NCBI GenBank assembly: GCA_021793575.1
Contig: JAJYSM010000032.1
Location: 1 to 35,761, forward strand
Origin: Pseudomonadota bacterium
Lineage (GTDB): Bacteria; Pseudomonadota; Gammaproteobacteria; Xanthomonadales; Rhodanobacteraceae
DNA: 35,761 nucleotides
Reading direction: 5' to 3'
Shown here: positions 26,550 through 34,121 of the stretch, piece by piece
Layout of the letters: the number at the start of each line of letters is the position of its first letter
Position numbering within the stretch: the stretch's first letter is position 1
Notes under the pieces: generated by a model
Told to the model about the DNA's origin: nothing
What the model saw: the letters and a program-made list of their open reading frames with translations, nothing else
The model's database searches: none
Translations under genes and position numbers: made by a program

Positions 26550-27700
26550 TCGACCTCCTCAGCCGGGGCGAAGACAGCCGCCATCAGTTCAAGGCCGACA
26601 TTACCAATGTAGATGCCTTGGCGGCAGAGATCGTTGCCTTTAGCAACACCGTAGGCGGGCGCATCTTCATCGGTGTGAACGACGATGGCTCGGTACGTGG
26701 CCTGTCAGGCGGCGACGTGGCCCGCCTCAACCAACTCGTCGCTAACGCAGCCTCGCAGAACCTCCGCCCCGCTGTGAATCCGCTTACCGACAACGTACCC
26801 CACCCGGCGGGCACCGTACTGGTAATCACCATCGCCGAGGGTATCAACAAGCCCTACATGGACAAAAACGGCGCTATCTGGGTAAAGAATGGATCAGACA
26901 AGCGCCGCGCCACCTCGCGCGAGGAAATCCAGCGCCTGTTCCAGCAGGCGGGGCTGGTACATGCCGACGAGACACCCGTGACCGGCTTGAGTGCGGGCGA
27001 TGTGGACATGCCCTATTTCGAGGCCTTCTTCGAGCAGCAATTCGGCGAGCCACTCGCCCAGCACAACCAGCCGCTGCCCCAGTTGCTGGCCAACATGAAC
27101 CTGATGAACCAGGGGCAGCTCAATGTAGCCGGCAGCCTGTTGTTCGCCAAGGCGCCGCATTACGCGCTACCCGCCTTCATCGTTAAGGCAGTCTCCTTTG
27201 TTGGCAACCAGATCGAGGATGATCGCTACATCGACAGCCGCGACATCATCGGCAAGCTGGCCGATGTGTGCCGGCAGACGTTGGGCTTCATCATTGCCAA
27301 CACCCGCGCCGTGCAGGGCGAGCAGGGCTTCAACACACAGGGCCAGCCTGAGATACCGCGCATCGTCTGGGAAGAACTGGTCGCCAATGCCCTCATCCAC
27401 CGCGACTACTTTATCAGTGCCCCGGTGCGCGTGCTGGTATTTCCCGATCGGGTCGAGATCATCAGCCCCGGCCACCTGCCCAACAACCTGACCATCGAAA
27501 ACGTCAAGGCTGGCAACTCTAATATGCGCAACCCCATCCTCGCCTCCTTCGCTGCCAAGCTCTTGCCCTATCGGGGGTTGGGTAGCGGCTTGCTGCGAGC
27601 GCTTCAAGCATGGCCTGATATTGAGCTTGTCGATGATCGTGCGGGCAACCTCTTCAAGGTCACGGTATCGCGGCCCCATGTGCTTCCTGCAACGGCGTGA
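26531..27700 (+). CDS. Schlafen AlbA_2 / HATPase (RecG-like COG2865) protein
   Basis: 389 residues; the ATG at 26531 lies inside the end of the ATPase gene, so the two are coupled. The N-terminal ~130 residues are a Schlafen AlbA_2 domain (DSRHQFKADITNVDALAAEI, AFSNTVGGRIFIGVNDDGSV, GINKPYMDKNGAIWVKNGSD). The C-terminal part has the HATPase_c_4 signature WEELVANALIHRDYF, RVLVFPDRVEIISPGHLPNN and GLGSGLLRAL. Such proteins are found in restriction and defence islands, and AlbA_2/Schlafen domains in other contexts bind or cleave RNA. I infer it acts with the PHP-ABC ATPase; no biochemical role is known to me for this pair. Confidence 0.88.
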   Translation: METTELIDLLSRGEDSRHQFKADITNVDALAAEIVAFSNTVGGRIFIGVNDDGSVRGLSGGDVARLNQLVANAASQNLRPAVNPLTDNVPHPAGTVLVITIAEGINKPYMDKNGAIWVKNGSDKRRATSREEIQRLFQQAGLVHADETPVTGLSAGDVDMPYFEAFFEQQFGEPLAQHNQPLPQLLANMNLMNQGQLNVAGSLLFAKAPHYALPAFIVKAVSFVGNQIEDDRYIDSRDIIGKLADVCRQTLGFIIANTRAVQGEQGFNTQGQPEIPRIVWEELVANALIHRDYFISAPVRVLVFPDRVEIISPGHLPNNLTIENVKAGNSNMRNPILASFAAKLLPYRGLGSGLLRALQAWPDIELVDDRAGNLFKVTVSRPHVLPATA

Positions 27701-27704
27701 GCCA

Positions 27705-27908
27705 ATGAGTCCGCACGATATTTCCAAGGCCAGCAACCCGGATTTGCGCGCATCCTTGGCTGCGCTGCGCTGCGCCGCGCATCTGCGCTGGCGCGAAAGA
27801 TCGCGATCGACACGGACACGGGAATCGTGGTCGTGCGTGACGGACGCGCCGTCTATCTCCCCGCCGAAACTCTGCGGCGCGAGGCCGCTACGCAACAGGA
27901 TGAAACGT
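27705..27908 (+). pseudogene. Frameshifted small gene upstream of the hsdM remnant
   Basis: The frame starting at the ATG 27705 reads MSPHDISKASNPDLRASLAA; about 25 codons later the plausible protein sequence moves to another frame, reading ALARKIAIDTDTGIVVVRDG and AVYLPAETLRREAAT. The break falls in the repetitive GCTGCGCTGCGCTGCGCC tract near 27760-27780, a likely slippage site. Joined, the two parts give a basic protein of about 65 residues like the small unnamed proteins found beside some type I restriction genes. It begins 5 bp after the AlbA_2 gene and leads directly into the hsdM remnant. Function unknown. Confidence 0.65.
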
Positions 27909-28010
27909 GTGGCCGAACACGACCAGCAACAACTCGGCAAGACCCGGTGGGCCGTCGCCGACCAGTTGCGCGGTGCCATGAACGCGGACGACTTCCGCGA
28001 TGACATGCTG
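27909..28010 (+). pseudogene. hsdM: Remnant of a second hsdM 5' end
   Basis: From GTG at 27909 to 28010 this aligns without gaps to the first 102 bases of intact hsdM (28691-28792) with 12 differences (88% identity). It encodes AEHDQQQLGKTRWAVADQLR and on to DDML, then stops matching exactly where the vapC stop region begins (28011-28016). It is the abandoned start of an hsdM allele, separated from the intact gene by an inverted vapBC pair. Confidence 0.92.
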
Positions 28011-28013
28011 TGG

Positions 28014-28415
28014 TCAGATCGCCAGCCGCAACGGCACGAAGCGCGCCGCATGCATGAAGTCCTTGTCGGCCGTGAGCAGGGCGAGGTCGTGTTCGATGCA
28101 CAGTTGCGCCATCAGCGCATCGACGGTGCCAAGCTGCACGCCGCGACGCCTGCACGTGTTGCGCAGTTGCGCGGCCTGGATGTAGGTGTCGCGGTTTGGC
28201 ACGAGCAATGGCAGCACCTGCAGGCGTTCGATGAGGCGTGCCTGATCCTTCGGCCCGTGGAATCCCTGCAGCAGTTCCTGCAGCACGAGGCCGGTAATGA
28301 CGATGGTGTCGCCTTCCTCAAGTGCCTTGCGCAGGACGGCGACGGCCGGATGATCGGACGGCGCGTCGCGGCGCAGCGCCAGCGACCACACGCTGGTATC
28401 GACGAACAGACTCAC
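28014..28415 (-). CDS. vapC: VapC-family PIN-domain toxin
   Basis: 133 residues from the GTG at 28415, which overlaps the vapB stop (GTGA). The PIN-domain acidic residues are visible in SLFVDTSVWSLALRRD (first Asp), TGLVLQELLQGF (Glu), TVDALMAQLCIEHD (Asp) and LLTADKDF (Asp). VapC toxins are metal-dependent RNases that usually cut tRNA or rRNA; the target here is unknown. The gene is antiparallel to the surrounding restriction operon and ends three bases after the hsdM remnant, as an inserted addiction module. Confidence 0.92.
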   Translation of the reverse strand: MSLFVDTSVWSLALRRDAPSDHPAVAVLRKALEEGDTIVITGLVLQELLQGFHGPKDQARLIERLQVLPLLVPNRDTYIQAAQLRNTCRRRGVQLGTVDALMAQLCIEHDLALLTADKDFMHAARFVPLRLAI

Positions 28416-28612
28416 TTGCGGCTGCGTTCGGCTTTCGGGTTGAAACTTTCGTCCCATTCAAGCTGGCCCAGCAGGCCGACAATGCGCTGTTGTTCGCGGC
28501 GGGCAATGAATTCCTTGAGCGCAAGGGTGACCGCCGCCTTTTTCGAGGGCTCGCCGCTGACCGCGACGGCGCGGTCGATCAGGCTGGGGTCAAGCGCAAG
28601 ATTGGTCGCCAC
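28412..28612 (-). CDS. vapB: VapB-family antitoxin
   Basis: 66 residues from the GTG at 28612, preceded by GGAGG. The N-terminus (MATNLALDPSLIDRAVAV when started with Met) and GEPSKKAAVTLALKEFIARR match the short ribbon-helix-helix VapB antitoxins of the PF09957 type; the charged C-terminal tail (LEWDESFNPKAERSRK) would wrap around VapC. It should repress its own promoter in the 78-bp gap shared with hsdM. The four-base overlap with vapC sets the usual antitoxin-first order. Confidence 0.9.
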   Translation of the reverse strand: MATNLALDPSLIDRAVAVSGEPSKKAAVTLALKEFIARREQQRIVGLLGQLEWDESFNPKAERSRK

Positions 28613-28643
28613 GGCACACCTCCACACATTTGGCTACACACTC

Positions 28644-28672
28644 ATGCTACGCGCGCTTGCCAGCGCATGCAA
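28644..28672 (-). promoter_or_regulatory. Possible vapBC promoter
   Basis: On the minus strand, TTGCAT (28667-28672) and TAGCAT (28644-28649) are spaced by exactly 17 bp, a fair sigma-70 pattern 31 bp upstream of the vapB start. A GC-rich inverted repeat in the spacer could be the VapBC operator. hsdM transcription must also start in or cross this gap. Confidence 0.35.
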
Positions 28673-28690
28673 CGATGGGAATTCAGCGCG

Positions 28691-30310
28691 GTGACCGAAA
28701 ACGACCAGAAACAACTCGGCAAGACCCTTTGGGCCGTCGCCGACCAGCTGCGCGGCACGATGGACGCGGACGACTTCCGCGACTACATGCTGTCGTTCCT
28801 GTTTCTGCGCTACCTCTCGGACAACTACGAGGCAGCCGCGCGCAAGGAGCTGGGATCGGACTACCCGGACCCGAACGCCGTCGGCAACGCCGGCAAGACG
28901 CCGCTGTCGGTCTGGTACGCGGAAAACCGTGCAGACGTGACCGCATTCGAGCAGCAGATGCGACGCAAGGCGCACTACGTCATCCAGCCCAGGTTCCTGT
29001 GGGGCCATATCGTCCACCTGGCCAGGACGCAGGACGACACGCTGCTTGATACGCTGCAAGGCGGCTTCAAGTACATCGAGGAGGAATCCTTCCAGAGCCA
29101 CTTCCAGGGCCTGTTTTCCGAGATCAACCTCGGCTCGGACAAGCTCGGTCGCACCTATCCCGCTCGCAACGCCAAGCTGTGCGCCATCATCAGCGAAATC
29201 GCGCGCGGCATGGCGCTGTTCTCCACCGACAGCGACACGCTGGGCGATGCCTACGAATACCTGATCGGCCAGTTCGCCGCAGGCAGTGGCAAGAAGGCCG
29301 GCGAGTTCTACACCCCGCAGCAGATCTCCAACATCCTCTCGGCCATCGTCACGCTGGACAGCCAGGAGCCGAAGACCGGACCGCGGCGCAAGCTGGACAG
29401 CGTGTTCGATTTCGCCTGCGGCTCCGGCTCGCTGTTGCTCAACGTGCGCCACCGTATGAACGAGGCCGGCGGCAGCATCGGCCGCATCGTCGGGCAGGAA
29501 TCCAATATCACCACGTACAACCTGGCGCGCATGAACATGCTGCTGCACGGGGTGAAGGACACCGAGTTCGAGATTCATCATGGCGACACGCTGAAGAACG
29601 ACTGGGACTGGCTGCGCGAAACCAACCCGGCGAAGAAACCGAAGTTCGACGCCGTGGTGGCCAATCCACCCTTCAGCTTCCGCTGGGAGCCGAAGGACGA
29701 GACCAAGGACGACCCGCGCTTCAGAAACCACGGCGTGGCGCCGAAAAGCGCCGCCGACTTCGCCTTCCTGCTGCACGGCCTGCACTACCTGAAGGACGAC
29801 GGCGTGATGGCCATCATCCTGCCGCACGGCGTGCTGTTCCGCGGCGGCAAGGAGGCGGACATCCGCATCAAGCTGCTGAAGGACGGGCACATCGACACGG
29901 TGATCGGCCTGCCAGCGAACCTGTTCTATTCCACCGGCATCCCGGTGTGCATTCTGGTGCTGAAGAAGTGCAAGAAGCCGGACGACGTCCTGTTCATCAA
30001 CGCGGCCGAGCACTTCGTGAAGGGCAAGCGACAGAACCAGCTGACGGATGACAACATCCAGCGGATCGTCAGCACGTACCAGAACCGGGACGAGCACGAG
30101 CGCTATTCCCGCCGCGTGGCGATGCAGGAGATCGTCGCCAACGACTACAACCTCAACATCTCGCGCTATGTCAGCACTGCCGAGACCGAGCAGGCCATCG
30201 ACCTCGCGGCCGTGCACGCCGATCTTGAAGCGATCGAGTCAAAGATCGACGAGGCGAAGAAGCGCCACAACGGGTTCCTCCTGGAGTTGGGTTTGGCGCC
30301 GTTGCCTTGA
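28691..30310 (+). CDS. hsdM: HsdM, type I restriction DNA adenine methyltransferase
   Basis: 539 residues from the GTG at 28691, chosen because the remnant at 27909 starts at the equivalent GTG; an in-frame ATG at 28667 lacks a ribosome site. The N-terminal helical domain (WAVADQLRGTMDADDFRDYM, LFLRYLSDNYE) is followed by GEFYTPQQIS. The SAM-binding motif FDFACGSGSLLL begins near 239 and the catalytic NPPF at 325-328, which marks an N6-adenine methylase. It modifies host sites with HsdS and forms the restriction complex with HsdR. It is the last gene of the island and is separated from hsdS by 5.3 kb, an unusual arrangement since hsdM and hsdS are normally adjacent. Confidence 0.96.
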   Translation: MTENDQKQLGKTLWAVADQLRGTMDADDFRDYMLSFLFLRYLSDNYEAAARKELGSDYPDPNAVGNAGKTPLSVWYAENRADVTAFEQQMRRKAHYVIQPRFLWGHIVHLARTQDDTLLDTLQGGFKYIEEESFQSHFQGLFSEINLGSDKLGRTYPARNAKLCAIISEIARGMALFSTDSDTLGDAYEYLIGQFAAGSGKKAGEFYTPQQISNILSAIVTLDSQEPKTGPRRKLDSVFDFACGSGSLLLNVRHRMNEAGGSIGRIVGQESNITTYNLARMNMLLHGVKDTEFEIHHGDTLKNDWDWLRETNPAKKPKFDAVVANPPFSFRWEPKDETKDDPRFRNHGVAPKSAADFAFLLHGLHYLKDDGVMAIILPHGVLFRGGKEADIRIKLLKDGHIDTVIGLPANLFYSTGIPVCILVLKKCKKPDDVLFINAAEHFVKGKRQNQLTDDNIQRIVSTYQNRDEHERYSRRVAMQEIVANDYNLNISRYVSTAETEQAIDLAAVHADLEAIESKIDEAKKRHNGFLLELGLAPLP

Positions 30311-30470
30311 GCTTTCGAAGCCCGGAGCTTCTTCCAGGATTGGAAACCCGGGAGGCGACTGAGGCGGAGTCTCGTGGCGCCTCCGCCCGCAGCGATGGGC
30401 GCAGGTCCAGCGGTCAACGTCCGTTCCCGGCCGGCAGCCGGCGCTCATATTCCCGCAAACCGCACTCGTT

Positions 30471-31352
30471 TCACCCGCGCCGCGAACCACGCAAGCTGTC
30501 CACCGAAAAACTGGCGATGGCGGCGCCGTCGCGGCCGCGGCGAGGTTGACCGGCCGGCGGCCCCCACGCGTGGGCGGTGACCACTTCCCAGGTGGCCGGA
30601 ATGCGGCCGTCCACGCGCATCGCCTCGTAGGCCTGCAGCATGCGGCGGTAGTGGCTCTTGCCGGTGAGGCCGCGGCCGCGCGTGCTGTCGGCGTTGGTGG
30701 CGCCCAGGCCCTGCAGTTCTTCCAGCAGCTTGCGCGGTTCGCTGTAGGTGAGCGTGTAGCGATGCGCGTCGAGCACCGGATCGCGCAGGCCGGCGGCGAG
30801 CAGCGCGTCGCCGACATCGTGCATGTCCAGGAAGCGGCTCACGTGCGGCTGCTGGTCGGCGCCGGCCCACGCCGCGCGCAGTTCCTTCAGCGTGTCCGGC
30901 CCGAAGGTGGAGAACAGCAGCAGGCCGCCGGGCCGCAGCACGCGCACGCATTCGCCGAACAGCGCGGGCAGGTCGTCGATCCACTGGAAGCACAGGTTGG
31001 AATGCAGCAGGTCGACGCTGTGGTCGGCCAGCGGCAGCGCGGTGGCCTCGGCGCACACGCGGGTAAACGGCTTCAACCAGCTGCTGTGCTGGCGGGCGGC
31101 GCGCAGCATCGGCAGCGCCAGGTCGAAGGCGATCACCTCGGCCCGGGCGTAGCGTTTCTTCAGCAGCGCGCTGCCGCGGCCGGTGCCGGCGCCGACGTCG
31201 AGCACCCGCGCCGGTTCGGCCGTATAGAAGTCCAGTCGCTCCAGCAGGATCTGCTGTACCTCACGCTGCAGCACATCGTGCTGCTCATAGGTCTGGGCGG
31301 CGCGGCCGAAGTTGCGGCGCACCTGGCGGCGGTCGAGGTGGAACTCACTCAT
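30471..31352 (-). CDS. bioC: BioC, malonyl-ACP O-methyltransferase
   Basis: 293 residues from the ATG at 31352, which overlaps the bioH stop (ATGA). MSEFHLDRRQVRRNFGRAAQ is the typical BioC opening, followed by the SAM motif VLDVGAGTGRGSALL, AFDLALPMLRAAR, LLHSNLCFQWIDD and LFSTFGPDTLKELR. BioC methylates malonyl-ACP so that the fatty acid pathway can build pimeloyl-ACP for biotin. It is longer than the E. coli protein (251) owing to a C-terminal extension. It is the last gene of the biotin run and is convergent with hsdM, with 160 bp between that hold a weak 7-bp-arm hairpin (30351-30384). Confidence 0.95.
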   Translation of the reverse strand: MSEFHLDRRQVRRNFGRAAQTYEQHDVLQREVQQILLERLDFYTAEPARVLDVGAGTGRGSALLKKRYARAEVIAFDLALPMLRAARQHSSWLKPFTRVCAEATALPLADHSVDLLHSNLCFQWIDDLPALFGECVRVLRPGGLLLFSTFGPDTLKELRAAWAGADQQPHVSRFLDMHDVGDALLAAGLRDPVLDAHRYTLTYSEPRKLLEELQGLGATNADSTRGRGLTGKSHYRRMLQAYEAMRVDGRIPATWEVVTAHAWGPPAGQPRRGRDGAAIASFSVDSLRGSRRG

Positions 31353-32149
31353 GGCGATGGACTCGGTGAAGCAGGGCTCATGCGGGGATCGTCCAGCAGC
31401 GGCGCCAGTGCCTGCCGCACCGCCTCGGCATGACCGAAGAACGGCGCATGGCCGGCCCGCTCGATCTCGCTGTAGTGGCCGCCGCACTGGCTGGCCGACC
31501 ACGCCATCGCCGGCGGCGGCACCAGCCGGTCGCGGCGGCCGGCGATCCACACGCTGGGCACGCGCAGATCCGGCAGGGCGGCGCGGCGATCGGTGTTTTC
31601 CAGCAGCGCGATGCCTTCCTGCAGCACGCGCAGTTCGGGCTCGCCGCGGGCAAACATCTGCGCGCGCAGCTGGCGCAGCTCGGCGCGCGGATCGGCGCTG
31701 CCGATCGCCTCCAGCGCCAGGAAGCGCTCCAGCGTGGCGCGGTAATCGGTTTCCAGATCGGTGGCCAGCTGATGCACCAGCGCGGCGTCGCTGCCGTGCG
31801 GCCAGCTGGCGTCGCGCACGAATTTCGGCGTGGCGCACAGCATCGCCAGGCCGCGCGCCTGCTGCGGCATCTCGAGCGCCGCGGTCAGCGCGACCAGCCC
31901 GCCCAGCGACCAGCCCAGCCAGATCGCCGGCGGCGTGGCCGCGGCGATCGTGCGGGCGCAGGCGTGCGGCTCCAGCGGCAGCCCGCAGTCACGCGAGTAG
32001 CCGTGGCCGGGCAGGTCCACCACGTACATGGTGTAGCGCGCGGCCAGCGCCTCGACCAGCGGCTGCAGCACCCCGCCGTGCATCGCCCAGCCGTGGATCA
32101 GCACCAGCGGCACGGCGCCGCGGCCGTGGGTTTCGATATGCAGGGTCAC
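31349..32149 (-). CDS. bioH: BioH, pimeloyl-ACP methyl ester carboxylesterase
   Basis: 266 residues from a GTG at 32149 that overlaps the trhO stop (GTGA). This alpha/beta hydrolase has the oxyanion segment LIHGWAMHGGV, the nucleophile S81 in GWSLGG, D207 in IAGRRDRLVPP and H234 in RAGHAPFFGH, positions nearly identical to E. coli BioH (82, 207, 235). It frees pimeloyl-ACP from its methyl ester and so ends the BioC-started chain extension. Its ATGA overlap with bioC couples the two enzymes that open and close this step. Confidence 0.96.
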   Translation of the reverse strand: MTLHIETHGRGAVPLVLIHGWAMHGGVLQPLVEALAARYTMYVVDLPGHGYSRDCGLPLEPHACARTIAAATPPAIWLGWSLGGLVALTAALEMPQQARGLAMLCATPKFVRDASWPHGSDAALVHQLATDLETDYRATLERFLALEAIGSADPRAELRQLRAQMFARGEPELRVLQEGIALLENTDRRAALPDLRVPSVWIAGRRDRLVPPPAMAWSASQCGGHYSEIERAGHAPFFGHAEAVRQALAPLLDDPRMSPASPSPSP

Positions 32150-32877
32150 GGCGAAGGTAGAAGCGCTTTGTCGACGGCCACGCGCTCATCGAACACGAAG
32201 CAGTCGCCGTGCCAGCCGCTGCCGTCGGTTTGCTCCAGGTAGCCCAGGATGCCGCCATCGAGCTGATAGACGTGCGGGAGGCCGAGTTCGCGCATGTGCA
32301 GCGCAGCCTTTTCGCAGCGGATGCCGCCGGTGCAGTACGACACCACGGTCTTGCCGGCGTAGCGCGCGCGGTCGGCGGCGAGCGCGGCGGGAAAGCCGGT
32401 GAAACTGGCGAGGCGGTAGTCGACTGCGCCGTCGAACGCGCCCAGCGCGGTCTCGTAGGCGTTGCGGGTATCCAGCAGCACCAGCTCGCGGCCGTCGTCG
32501 TCGTGGCCCAGCGCCAGCCAGCGCCGCAGCGTGGGCGCATCCAGCGCCGGCGCGCGGCCGCCTTCGGGACGGATCGTGGGCCGGCGCATGGTGATGATCT
32601 CGCGCTTGATGCGCACCCGCAGACGGCCGAACGGGGCCCGTTCGGAGCGCGACTCCTTCGCCGTCATGCCGGCAAAGCGGGCGTCCTCGCGCAGCCACGC
32701 CATGAACGCATCGACCGCCTCGCGCGGGCCGGCCAGAAACAGGTTGATGCCCTCCGGTGCCAGCAGCACAGTGCCTTTCAGCGCCAGCGTGGCGCAGCGT
32801 TCGAGCACGCGCTCGCGCAGCGCGGGCAGGGACTCCAGGCTGACAAAGCGATAGGCGGCGATATTGATGATGGGCAT
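32146..32877 (-). CDS. trhO: TrhO (YceA), tRNA uridine-34 hydroxylase of the rhodanese family
   Basis: 243 residues. The N-terminal acylphosphatase-like domain (MPIINIAAYRFVSLESLPAL, LKGTVLLAPEGINLFLAG) and the C-terminal rhodanese domain, with active-site Cys in VVSYCTGGIRCEKAALHM, define the UPF0176/TrhO family. TrhO makes 5-hydroxyuridine at position 34 of some tRNAs with prephenate-related chemistry shared with TrhP. It lies between bioF and bioH, overlaps bioH by four bases and starts 47 bp after the bioF stop, so it should be transcribed with the biotin genes although no biotin role is known for it. Confidence 0.93.
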   Translation of the reverse strand: MPIINIAAYRFVSLESLPALRERVLERCATLALKGTVLLAPEGINLFLAGPREAVDAFMAWLREDARFAGMTAKESRSERAPFGRLRVRIKREIITMRRPTIRPEGGRAPALDAPTLRRWLALGHDDDGRELVLLDTRNAYETALGAFDGAVDYRLASFTGFPAALAADRARYAGKTVVSYCTGGIRCEKAALHMRELGLPHVYQLDGGILGYLEQTDGSGWHGDCFVFDERVAVDKALLPSP

Positions 32878-32924
32878 GAGGCGAGCGCGCGGCGGTCAGC
32901 CGGCGATTATACGTGGCGCGGTGC

Positions 32925-34121
32925 TCAGCCCCGCGCCGCGGCAGGCGCGGGCAGGCTGGCCAGCGCATCGAGCAGCAGATCGACCTGCTCCTCGCTGTGC
33001 GCGGCGGACAGCGTGATGCGCAGGCGCGCCTGGCCCGCCGGCACGGTCGGCGGGCGGATCGCGCTGACCAGCAGGCCGCGCTGTTCCAGCGCCTGCGCCG
33101 CGTCCAGCGCCGCCTGCGCGTCGCCCAGCAGCAGCGGCTGGATCGCGCTGGCCGAGGGCAGCAGCGGCAGGCCGAGCTGCCGCGCGCCTTGCCGAAAGCG
33201 CTCGATCAGCGCGCCGAGTTTGTCGCGCCGCCACGACTCGGCCTGGGCCAGCTGCACCGCGGCGAGCGCGGCGGCGGCCAGCGCCGGTGGCATCGCGGTG
33301 GTGTAGATGTACGGCCGCGCGAACTGGGTCAGCCCCTCGATCAGGCTGGCCGGGCCGGCCACGAACGCGCCCGCGCAGCCCAGCGCCTTGCCCAGCGTGG
33401 CCATCAGCACCGGCACCTCGCGCTGGCCCAGGTGCGCGGCCTCGACGCTGCCGCCGCCGCGCTCGCCGAGCACGCCCAGGCCGTGCGCGTCGTCCACCAT
33501 CAGCGTGGCGTTCTCGCGCGTGCACAGCGCGGCCAGCTCGCGCAGCGGCGCGGTGTCGCCGTCCATGCTGAACACGCCGTCGCTGGCGAGCAGCGCGGCG
33601 GCTTCGGTGCGGCTGGCCAGCTGGCGCGCGGCGGCGGCCACGTCGGCATGCGGATAGCGCTTCAGCTCGGCGCCGGACAGCTGCGCGCCATCGAGCAGGC
33701 AGGCGTGGTTGAGCTTGTCCTGCACGCACAGGTCGCCGCGCCCCAGCAGCGCCTGCAGCACGCCCAGGTTGGCCATGTAGCCGGTCGAGAACAGCAGCGC
33801 GCGCGCGCGCCCGGTCCATGCCGCCAGCGCTTCCTCCAGCGCGGCATGCTCGGCGCGATGACCGCAGATCAGATGCGCCGAGGTGCTGCCGACGCCCTCG
33901 TCATCGGCCACCCGCTTGAACGCGGCGATCACCTGCGGATGCTGCGCCAGCCCCAGGTAGTCGTTGCTGCAGAAGCCGAGCAGGCGCCGGCCGCCGCATT
34001 CCAGCCACGGGCCGTCCGCATGCTCGACGGTGCGCAGCCGGCGCAGCAGCTGCGCGCGCTCACGTTCGGCCGTCCGGACGGCCAGACGATCGAGCAGGTC
34101 AGGCCGCGGCACTGCAGCCAC
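32925..34121 (-). CDS. bioF: BioF, 8-amino-7-oxononanoate synthase
   Basis: About 398 residues if started at the GTG 34121. It is a PLP enzyme of the alpha-oxoamine synthase family: [71 protein letters not shown] and the Schiff-base lysine in [15 protein letters not shown]. It joins pimeloyl-ACP and L-alanine to give the biotin intermediate KAPA. The start is uncertain: an ATG at 34178 would add 19 residues and overlap bioB by 80 bp, and a GTG at 34112 is also possible. The choice here keeps the overlap with bioB short and the length near the family norm (384 in E. coli). Confidence 0.94.
   Translation of the reverse strand: MAAVPRPDLLDRLAVRTAERERAQLLRRLRTVEHADGPWLECGGRRLLGFCSNDYLGLAQHPQVIAAFKRVADDEGVGSTSAHLICGHRAEHAALEEALAAWTGRARALLFSTGYMANLGVLQALLGRGDLCVQDKLNHACLLDGAQLSGAELKRYPHADVAAAARQLASRTEAAALLASDGVFSMDGDTAPLRELAALCTRENATLMVDDAHGLGVLGERGGGSVEAAHLGQREVPVLMATLGKALGCAGAFVAGPASLIEGLTQFARPYIYTTAMPPALAAAALAAVQLAQAESWRRDKLGALIERFRQGARQLGLPLLPSASAIQPLLLGDAQAALDAAQALEQRGLLVSAIRPPTVPAGQARLRITLSAAHSEEQVDLLLDALASLPAPAAARG

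Noticed and set aside
30307-30549. 80-codon plus-strand frame between hsdM and bioC
   Set aside because: Arg/Ser/Pro-rich composition typical of chance frames in GC-rich DNA, and it overlaps the end of bioC.
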